This document shows positions 56,268 through 64,000 of a stretch of DNA of 64,000 nt, piece after piece. Every line of letters begins with the position of its first letter. Positions within the stretch are counted from its first letter, which is position 1. The DNA is from Blastobasis lacticolella (taxonomy: Eukaryota > Arthropoda > Insecta > Lepidoptera > Blastobasidae), in NCBI GenBank assembly GCA_905147135.1, contig LR990055.1, forward strand, positions 2,356,001-2,420,000, in the 5' to 3' direction. The notes beneath the pieces are model-generated. The model saw only the letters and a list, made by a program, of their open reading frames with translations. It was not told the DNA's origin and ran no database searches. A program made the translations under genes and the position numbers.

Positions 56268-56319
56268 CACTATACACACTTATATAGTACGTAGTCAGTA
56301 CCTATAGTACTGTTTTAAT
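56268..56319 (+). repeat. Local duplication, left copy
   Basis: ACTATACACACTTATATAG and TACGTAGTCAGTACCTATAG recur at 56798-56849. Confidence 0.75.
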
Positions 56320-56533
56320 GACGACCTAAGTGGTTCATTTGGTTAACATGCCGACCGCCACACAGAGATCCCGGTTTCGATTCCCGACCGAGCAGAAATT
56401 GAAATGATCAATTTTAATTTATGTTACGGGTCTGGGTGTAGTATGTACAATAAGTATGTATTAAAAAGCTCAAGCTTTGCTTACTTTGGGGCTAGGTGGC
56501 GCTGTGTGACTTTGTCCAAGTAAATTTATTATT
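56320..56533 (+). mobile_element. SINE-A, second subfamily
   Basis: Head GACGACCTAAGTGGTTCATT with CCGCCACACAGAGATCCC, a variant also seen at 61180; the 3' end is CCAAGTAAATTTATTATT. Confidence 0.85.
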
Positions 56534-56785
56534 TCGACGACGAAGTAGCAATATCTCCTAACTAAAAAATTATAATTTTCAAGAAACGAAAAAATGTCTC
56601 CATTTTTATTTTTATAGAAGTTTGTTTTTCAAAAGCTTATTCTATTAGTGTTTAAAGTAACGAAAAATCGAATATCAAACTCAGGGTCTTGCCAGCACGT
56701 GCGAAATTGCATTCTGCGTCGATAGACATTAAAATCTAAAAATCGCCAAAATGGAACTTAGGAGGTATTGGTACTACGTCGTCGA
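56534..56785. mobile_element. MITE with about 28-bp inverted ends (252 bp)
   Basis: The left TCGACGACGAAGTAGCAATA (through CTCCTAAC) and the right, inverted, TCGACGACGTAGTACCAATA match over about 28 bp. It lies directly after a SINE-A. Confidence 0.72.
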
Positions 56786-56797
56786 TTTACTATTATA

Positions 56798-56849
56798 CTA
56801 TACACATTTACACAGTACGTAGTCAGTACATATAGTGCTGTTTTAGTGC
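56798..56849 (+). repeat. Local duplication, right copy
   Basis: ACTATACACATTTACACAG and TACGTAGTCAGTACATATAG repeat 56268-56319, 530 bp away. Confidence 0.75.
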
Positions 56850-57153
56850 CTACTTGAAAGCCCTGTGCCGGTTTTCAAAGACAAATAGTGGACGGAGTAC
56901 AATACAAGTCATTTGGACGTACCTATGTTTATCTAGGACAACATTTGCATGGCATGCTTCATGTAGGTATTACAATGAGTAATACGTATTTACTTTACAT
57001 TGTAAGCTTATGTTCTAGTTATTGTAGGTTCAAAGTTCATGTCGATTTTGTTAAAAATGTTTCTAAGTAACAATTAGTAATTTCACAGTATTGAGTCATC
57101 TTGGTGTAGCAACATTTAGATTACTTTATTGTCATGCACATAGGTTCAAAGAA

Positions 57154-57465
57154 CGTCGGTGGTGTAGTGATAAAGATATCCGACTCGCAAGCGAGAGGAA
57201 CCATGTTCGAATTCCACTGCCGTCAAGTACCAATGACTCTTTTCTGAGTTAAGTACATTAGTTGAACACTAACCGACGCTCTTAAAGTGAGGAAAAACAT
57301 CGTGATGAAACCTGCATATTCAGGCAACTGAATATAATAAATAAATAAATATTCATGGACAAATTCACACAGCGCCATCTAGCCCCAAACTAATATGTAA
57401 GGATTATCCAATCTGGTCAGGTTCCCTTGGTAGCAGGGTCACGGAGGTCAGATGGCAGTCGCAGT
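57154..57465 (+). mobile_element. SINE-B interrupted by a SINE-A fragment
   Basis: Head GAACGTCGGTGGTGTAGTGA with loop CTCGCAA; the body breaks at CAACTGAATAT and resumes ATATGTAAGGATTATCC. Confidence 0.82.
57337..57394 (-). mobile_element. SINE-A 3' fragment inside SINE-B
   Basis: AATAAATAAATAAATATTC then ACACAGCGCCATCTAGCCCC is the last 60 bp or so of SINE-A, reversed. A short ATAT-type duplication flanks it. Confidence 0.78.
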
Positions 57466-57571
57466 CGATTTTGAATATTCTTACTAGATAATACTTAAAC
57501 TAATAGGAAACTACAATATTGTTGAGTGTCATATAATTATCTATTATTTTCTAGCCATTATCGTAGCCGTA

Positions 57572-57735
57572 TTTTTATATTGGACTTACCAGGTGGTAAG
57601 TGACGATGCGGCCGACGATGGAGCATGCGTGTCTAGGAACAGCCTATTCACTCTAGCCCTAAAGGTGTCTAGATTATAAAGATCAGGGAACACACTAGCA
57701 GGCAACGTGTTCCATTCCTTAGCCGTACGCAAATT
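57572..57735 (-). mobile_element. LINE-G ORF2 C-terminus
   Basis: The minus strand reads RTAKEWNTLPASVFPDLYNL, then DTFRARVNRLFLDTHAPSS, AASSLTTW and a stop. This is a clear CR1/jockey-type ORF2 end with its stop codon. Confidence 0.85.
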
Positions 57736-58100
57736 GCTATACATACCAATTATGTTTTCAAATACATATCACAGACAGACAACCGCTTTTTAAAACTTAC
57801 AATACAAGACATTCAACACTCCACTACTTAATCAAGTCACTTTGAACCAGAATTAACAGGTTAACCGCATCCAAGAATAGACTCTTTTTAAGGAGACCAT
57901 AACTCTAAGATGTTAACACTCCATCAAAGGGCAGCTTAGATGATCACCAGTGTTTACATTGCGCTCACTTTGTAGTTGACTGGGGTTATTTTTGACCCCT
58001 CGCTGTAAGATTAACGGTGTCTAAAACTCTTAAGTAGTATAAGTAGCTAAGTTCTGGCTGTTTAACACGGCGTGGTTTAGACGTTTAGGTGTTTGCTTTG

Positions 58101-58362
58101 GCCGTGTGGTGTCCGGCAGAGTAGAATAGCACCAACCCTTTACACGCATGGGTGTCGTACAAGCGACTAATGTTTTCGAGGCAAACGATCAACAGTCTCC
58201 GTAGTCTGGAAAATGGGCAGCAGCATTTTCCATTGTTATATTTAAACACTGCGATCTCCAACCCGCCTGCCAAGCGTGGAGATTATGGCAATAACCTCCC
58301 CTTTCGTGGGAGAGGCCCTAAGTCCTGCAGTGGACTGTTACGGGCTGTGATGGTGATGATGA
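58101..58362 (+). mobile_element. F element, full length
   Basis: Starts GCCGTGTGGTGTCCGGCAG and ends CGGGCTGTGATGGTGATGATG. Confidence 0.88.
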
Positions 58363-58519
58363 CCATAACATACGGACATAACGGGACATAACACCAAGAT
58401 GGTGACGATCAAGATCATAATTATAATAGAAGGAAACGCTAAAATGTTTGTACCGATAGACTAGATCTCTACCACTCGGATAGAGCTAGGGTTCTGTGTT
58501 TTAACAACTCGCCTCATGT

Positions 58520-58712
58520 ATGTTTAGTATTTAGACATAGACATAGACGTATTTTTATGTGGTCTAATAACACATTCAAAAACTTAAAACTAACAGAATT
58601 AGTGCATATCAAGAAAGCAGGGCGATGCGTCCTCGGACCAAATTGGACCAGCCTCAGCTTAATGCTATGAATGGCGGCAGCCAAACAGCGCTGGTTTTCA
58701 GACTGACCTATA
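58520..58712 (-). mobile_element. Non-LTR element 3' end with (TGTCTA)n tail
   Basis: This is the reverse-orientation relative of 2742-2993. It shows AGACATAGACATAGAC at its left and the complement of CTGAAAACCAGCGCTG at its right. Confidence 0.75.
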
Positions 58713-58853
58713 GAGCTCGATTTACTTTATTATTTTTATTTTCGGAATGAAAAGTCACTACTTTTTAAATAACATTTTCAAAATGGGGACAATCAGCATC
58801 GTGCATAAAAATATTGAAATTTTAAAGCCGAAAATAAAAATTTAATAACGTCC

Positions 58854-58884
58854 TACTCGAGGCGAGCGGTTCAAAAATAGGGCG
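58854..58884. repeat. Short motif shared with 39303-39335
   Basis: The complement of CGAGGCGAGCGGTTCAAAAA and the sequence TTTTTGAATTGCTCGCCTCGA near 39313 match; they may be termini of one MITE family. Confidence 0.4.
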
Positions 58885-59267
58885 CCTGAAAGGACCCAAC
58901 TTAGGTCGATATGCATTGTTTAGATTAGGTTAGAAAATATATGTATACCTAATAAAAATAATAATATAAAATATTAACGTGGCCCGCTTGCTTATTAGTC
59001 TACCGGTTGACATAGAAAACAGAGCCCAGGAATTTCCATATCAGCTAATCAACTATACGCTGTGTCAACGACCAAAAGTGGAACATTGACGAGTGTTTCT
59101 ATCTGCCTTTATTATCCCTTGTCGTAATGGCATGTGCCAAATATTTTAAGCCATCCTGATAAAAATCGTGGACAGCATAGGACCAAGCCAATTCGAATTG
59201 GACGCAAAGATAAAAAATCTCTTTCGGCATGGAAAATATCAGCCACAAAAAAAAAATTCGATATTGA

Positions 59268-59592
59268 CACAGGGCCTCTTCCAGAAAAGAGGAGGTTATT
59301 GCCATTATTTTCACGCTTAGCGAGCGAGTTGAAGATCACAGTGTCATAAATATAACAATAGAAAATGCTACTACTTATTTTCCGGTCTACGGAAGAACCT
59401 TTGCCTTGAGAACGCCTTCAAGGCTAGAATGAATAGGCTGTTCCTAGACAGGCATGCTCCACTTTCGGCCGCATCGTCACTTACCACCAGGTGAGATAAG
59501 GTCTAATTAAAAAAAAATTGTCACCTTGTACAACACCGACGATTATACGAGGTTAGGTGCTATTCTACATGCACCACACGGCTACACGGCTG
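59268..59592 (-). mobile_element. Old F element split by a LINE-G tail
   Basis: Landmarks (GGGCCTCTTCCAGAAAAGAG, TAACAATAGAAAATGCT, GGTGCTATTCTAC, CACCACACGGC) are in order but diverged. The 59411-59517 LINE-G end with poly(A) interrupts it. Confidence 0.75.
59411..59517 (+). mobile_element. LINE-G 3' end inside an F element
   Basis: CGCCTTCAAGGCTAGAATGA through CTTACCACCAGGTGAGATAA ends in poly(A). Confidence 0.72.
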
Positions 59593-59632
59593 AATTGATT
59601 TAGAGGTGTTCGTTATATTATATCACGGGTAT

Positions 59633-59888
59633 CATCATCACAGCCCGTAACAGTCCACTGCAGGACTTAGGGCCTCTCCCACGAAAGGGGAGGTTATTGC
59701 CATAATCTCCACGCTTGGCAGGCGGGTTGGAGATCGCAGTGTTTAAATATAACAATGGAAAATGCTGCTGCCCATTTTCCAGACTACGGAGACTCTTGAT
59801 CTTTTGCTATGAAAACATTAGTCGCCTTGTACGACACCCATGAGTGTAAGGGGTTGGTGCTATTCTACTCTGCCGGACACCACACGGC
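59633..59888 (-). mobile_element. F element, full length
   Basis: Matches the family end to end. TATATCACGGGTAT before and TAGATAACGGGTAT after it look like a diverged 14-bp target duplication. Confidence 0.88.
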
Positions 59889-60787
59889 TAGATAACGGGT
59901 ATATTATAACGGTATAAAAATATGCTTATAACACCTAATATTAATACATAATATTTTCTGCTACTAATATATTATAACACAAGATAACCATAATATTGTT
60001 GTGTTATTTTTTCTGTTATATTCTGTTATGTATGCGATTAATGTCGTCGAAAGTCGCAAAACTAATGTCTGTACGTGGTACGTGGTAATATATTGATTAA
60101 TAATACATTTTTATATACGATTTTGTTTCCCAAGGTACTAAAACAACTGTAAATAATAATACAAACTGAAAAACGGCGACTTATATACGGTACATAAGAT
60201 TATATTAGGGTGTTATATTATAACGTTAGAAATAACATAATTTAATTTTAAAAGCATTTGCAAGCAAGCAAGTTAGATGAACATAACGGATCCGCGCACC
60301 TCTTATTTGATTATTGTGATTTAAATGAACTGGGATATACCTAATACCTACTAAAAGTGGGCCACGACCACAACTTACCTATTATAAAACCTCCAACATA
60401 GTAAACTGCTTATTGGAACCGTAACTCCGTTTAACCGAGTCGTGAGCGTACAACGCATTAGGACCACAATATGTATTAGAATGTATTGTGCACATTTATT
60501 TGTATGCAAATAATGGTACGTGACTTATTTATTAATGTTAATGTTTAGTTCCAACACATTGGACATTGTCCGAGCTATGGTATCCTTGAAGAGGCCTGGC
60601 GTTTATGGGGTTCCATTTACATAAAGTACTAGAGGTACACCTACCACAGTGCTGTGCGCATCACAGACGTGGCATGTAACGTGCGCGCGCAAGATCATGT
60701 CTCGTGTGCGCACAGTACTTATCTGGGTATACTCTGATATAACTGTCAAATAATTCGTGTCATTAAAATGACAATTTAAACTAACGT
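59889..60787. other. No gene recognised
   Basis: AT-rich sequence. An imperfect inverted pair AGTGCTGTGCGCA / TGTGCGCACAGTACT lies near 60648-60712. Confidence 0.5.
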
Positions 60788-60942
60788 ATGGGATCGTTCA
60801 AGAGGTATATTAGAGGTCTCTTCAGAGGCGGGCAACGCATTGGTGACTCCCCTGGTGTTGCTGATGTCCACAGGCGGCGGTGACCACTTTCCATCAGGTG
60901 GCCCGGTTGCCTGTTTGTCTGCCGGATAACAAATAAAAAAAA
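60788..60942 (+). mobile_element. LINE-D 3' end, tandem copy 1
   Basis: Reads MGSFKRYIRGLFRGGQRIGD and ends in poly(A). The CAATTTAAACTAACGT upstream is repeated before copy 2; the period is 173 bp. Confidence 0.82.
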
Positions 60943-60960
60943 GCCAATTTAAACTAACGT

Positions 60961-61110
60961 ATGGGATCGTTCAAGAGGTATATTAGAGGTCTCTACAGAG
61001 GCGGGCAGCGTATTGGTGACCACCCTGGTGTTGCTGATGTCCATAGGCGACGGTGACCACTTTCCACCAGGTGGCCCGCATGCCTGTTTGTCTGCCGGAT
61101 AACATACAAA
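60961..61110 (+). mobile_element. LINE-D 3' end, tandem copy 2
   Basis: Same unit as 60788-60942 with a few differences (GGCAGCGTATTGG, CACCAGGTGG). Confidence 0.82.
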
Positions 61111-61179
61111 AAACTGTTCCGTGAGATTCCCGCAATTAACAAAAATATTCTACAGATTTTAATGTTATACGACGACCGA

Positions 61180-61383
61180 TGACCTGAGTGGTTCAGTTGG
61201 TTAACATGCCGGTCGCCACGCAGAGGTCCCGTCCCGGGTTCGATTCCCGGCCGAGCAGAAAGTGAAATGACATTAATTTCTATAACGGGTCTGGGTGTAG
61301 TATGTATTAAAAAATATATATATAAGTAAGTAGTATATCAGTTATCTATCACCAGTTGTCCAAGCAAATTTATTTATTTACAT
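61180..61383 (+). mobile_element. SINE-A, second subfamily
   Basis: Head GACCTGAGTGGTTCAGTTGG with CCACGCAGAGGTCCCG, an extra GTCCC, and box B GGGTTCGATTCCCGG. The body is internally deleted. Confidence 0.85.
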
Positions 61384-63494
61384 TTTTATTATAAACTTTC
61401 TGATTTTGTTCATTAATATATATTCTGAACTAACAATATGTTTTTGTTACAGGTAATTTTTAAAATCACTATACACACACGACAAAAAGGCGTCAAGTAA
61501 GTTTTATTTAAGTACCTACCCAATTATCATTCTGACCTTAGTGTCTCTGCTACCATAATAAAGATTATAAAGTATTAAAAAGCATAATTATATCGGTCAT
61601 GCACCTAATTACTATAAGTATTGTTGACATTTATTACTTGTAAGTTGTAAAGCAATAGATAACCTTTCTTACTAATTTTAAAACATACTTAAATTTGCGA
61701 AAAGATAGCATGGAAGATCTCAGGTCATGGAACAAATTAAAGTACTTTAGTTGCGTTCTTGTGTTACCAATTTATTGACTTGGTTACTGAGAGAGGAGAG
61801 GTGTAACACATATACATAACTATATTTTTATTTAATGTGTGTTTTTTCTATGTATTTTTGCTTTTATTTTGCTTTCTTGGTTTGGTTATTCTTTCTATTC
61901 TCTTTTTACAGCTTTCTGAGTTTCTCCTTTTTCTGGTTCAAATGCGCACGAGCTGCGGTCCGGGTGCGCGTCGTCAATTGTTTCGTACGATGAAATAACG
62001 TGCCGCTCGCCCATTCTACATTACGATAAATATCAACCCGCTCGTAAGTAGGCATTTATCTATATGAATGTGGGTCCCGTTAAAACTTTAAAGTTTTAAT
62101 AAAAGTAAAATTTGCATTTTAAGCCTACATATTTATGTACATCAATCTGCTTGTTATTAACTTTTCAGTTATAGCAGTCGGGGATTTTTTAGTTTTTGTA
62201 CTAGGTACTTTTTTTAATTTTTGTTTGGAATATCTCAAAACAACTTAAGCGTCGATTAAAGTTTAGTGCAGTCGGTTTAGTCATGTTTGTAATATATGGG
62301 TGTTAGTGTAAAAAAAGTTGTCAAGTAGGTATTTGTGAATACACTTAGTCTAAAATTTAAACCGGGTAATGCGAAAAACAGGTCGTTGGCCTTTTCATGT
62401 AAAGCGATACATCACTTCACCTCCGCTGTCACTTTCGTACCCAAACTCCGGTATCTTAAGTGCCTTTGTTTATCATGAATTAGATAAAGAATGACGTAAA
62501 TTCCTTTACAAAAAGAGGATAAACAAGCTATGTTGCAAATCGGATAAAGTGTGGTTTTTATCTTGCAAAAGTTCTTAAAACCATTCGAGACAGAAGTAGC
62601 TACAAAGGACAATTTAATACTTCCGAACTGTTTAACATAGTGGTGGTACCTTCCGCCGATGGAATAGCAATTCCTCCATTGACATGCAAGTAACGTACCT
62701 AAAAGTAAATAGGTCATCCGACGGACCAACTGACCGGGGGCCCGCCTTAGGTATTAGAGAAAAAAAAACTCCCCTGCTAACCCAAAAATCAAAGGGTCTG
62801 GCACTGTGCTAACTCGCGAAGCATTCATTTTGTATGAACCAGCCAGGGGAGTCGTGCGCACTTGCGTAGCCCATTTCGACTCAACTTTGTAGGCCGCCAC
62901 AGAAAGGTCTAGGTAGGCCTGAACCTCCTCCCCTTATACCTCTTGGGGTCAGCACAATATGTTACCGTTTCTATCACACATATCACCGCGTTTGTTACCA
63001 CGAGTAGAATTGTCTTTACCTCGATATTTCGACGCAGTGTCCAGTCTACTCGTGACCATGACTCATGCAACTGCATGCGTGATAACATGTATAGTTAAAG
63101 TGTGGCGAATAACCACGAAAGTCTTAAAACCTATAAGTTACCGTTTTCCGTCACATGGACGTAAAACCACATCATTAACCTAACCTCACTCTACTAATCC
63201 GCCATCTTGATCAGCCTCGCGCCAACTGAATGCAAATGGCAGAACACAAGGCTGCGCGAGCGCCGGGAAAGGCAATTACTTCATTCCGAATGCCTTGATA
63301 GTGTTAACCTGTGTTACATTAGTATCTACGGACTTTTGCCAGCGGTTTCGTTCGGGTATTTTTTTTATTCGGTTGATTTTGGAGATTAAAATAGCATATG
63401 TTCTTCCTCAAGTTGTCATCTATGTCCTTGCCAAATATTATACAATTTAGATGAAAGGGTTAGATGTAACATACCGACAGACGGCATTACTTAA
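61384..63494. other. No gene recognised
   Basis: Apparently unique sequence. Acceptor-like TTTTTGTTACAG (61452) and CTCTTTTTACAG (61912) do not open a frame compatible with the Dok-7-like exon 2. An inverted ACTCCCCTGCT / AGCCAGGGGAGT pair is at 62769-62853. Confidence 0.5.
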
Positions 63495-63590
63495 GATTCA
63501 GTTTAGGTTCGTGAGCTACGATGCCCAAGACAGACACACAGATACTTATAACACCCCACTTTTTTTGTCGGAAAATAAAAATAGCAAAAA
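63495..63590 (+). repeat. Dispersed repeat K, 3' part
   Basis: GTGAGCTACGATGCCCAAGA and CTTATAACACCCCACTTTTT match the family end. Confidence 0.5.
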
Positions 63591-64000
63591 ATTTAATTTA
63601 GGACTAAAAACTTGCCTTCTTCCCTGATAACAATGTAGTTGTATCTACCAACGTACTAAATGCAAAACATATTTTTATAATAAATATTCTCATGCATTAT
63701 TCAAACTAAATACAAGGACATAAATTAGAAATACCAATGTCGTAGTTGACGCCCTTGTGTAGTCAACAATAGGATCTGAAAGCTTGTAGGTAATGTTTAG
63801 AGTTCTAGGATATGGAGGTTAACTAGTCCACTCGTGTCAATGTAAACACCTAGGTCTGAAATAGAAATGAATAATTAGGCTATACGAACTAGGTGGAACT
63901 AGGTGCGTTGCGTATTATATATCTCCATACGAGTATAGTTAGTAAAATACACTTCAAATTACTAATAGTTCTGACTTCGAAAAAAAATAAAGTTCAACGC

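Larger units (their letters stand above)
28332..64000 (+). other. DOK7: Probable 5' part of intron 2 of the Dok-7-like gene
   Basis: After the donor at 28332 I found no acceptor followed by a plausible third exon, so the rest of the window is read as intron. It is repeat-rich and contains one candidate exon on the opposite strand at 40826-41190. The reading would be wrong if an unnoticed short exon lies in this span. Confidence 0.55.

Noticed and set aside
61452..61500. Good acceptor (TTTTTGTTACAG) with a nearby GTAAGT
   Set aside because: In the phase required by exon 2 the frame meets TAA within four codons.
61912..61990. Acceptor CTCTTTTTACAG before a readable frame
   Set aside because: The required phase gives TGA after three codons; other phases do not match a PH domain.
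62412..62729. 105-codon minus-strand frame
   Set aside because: It starts at a non-ATG codon, has no splice support, and its composition looks like translated AT-rich DNA.
1..64000. CRISPR arrays, rRNA genes, operons or phage genes
   Set aside because: No regularly spaced repeats, rRNA signatures or compact coding strings are present; the repeats are SINEs, LINEs, MITEs and Helitrons.

Overview
This window looks like one intronic and flanking stretch of a lepidopteran (moth or butterfly) nuclear genome. It is AT-rich, has no dense coding capacity, and carries hundreds of bases of interspersed repeats every few kb: tRNA-derived SINEs, CR1/jockey-like and RTE-like LINE 3' ends, short Helitrons with CTAG|T ends, and MITEs. 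Nothing supports a bacterial, plasmid or phage reading. Most long open frames here fall inside repeats or are chance frames.

The one gene I recognise is a Dok-7-like PH-domain adaptor on the + strand. Its first coding exon is 19993-20058, within a transcribed exon starting near 19898, and a 46-nt second coding exon lies at 28286-28331. Intron 1 is 8.2 kb. I found no third coding exon, so positions 28332-64000 are probably part of intron 2. Two other stretches look like exons of unidentified genes. One is a minus-strand exon at 41190-40826 with matching splice signals. The other is a plus-strand terminal-exon pair at 21306-21659 that carries an in-frame TGA and a duplicated 3' UTR, so it is probably a pseudogene.

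Repeat families, with names used only in this report. SINE-A: about 250 bp, with a tRNA-Gly(GCC)-like head. SINE-B: about 355 bp, with a tRNA-like head and a (GATGAT) tail. SINE-C: about 340 bp, with a fixed 5' end and a 3' part shared with LINE-D. LINE-D, LINE-E and LINE-G: 3' ends of CR1/jockey-like elements whose last codons are readable. F: about 255 bp, with a fixed 5' end and an RTE-like (TGATGA) tail. The window also holds RTE 3' fragments and several MITE families.

Layout. 1-19.4 kb is upstream DNA full of SINE and LINE fragments, including Helitrons at 4.2 and 16.4 kb. 19.9-28.3 kb holds the Dok-7-like exons and an intron with SINE clusters, local duplications and the orphan terminal exon. 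28.3-64 kb is repeat-rich intron with three copies of a TA-flanked MITE, nested insertions with readable target duplications, and the orphan minus-strand exon at 41 kb. Several nested insertions give a relative order of activity. SINE-A and SINE-B each interrupt the other, so both were active over overlapping periods.
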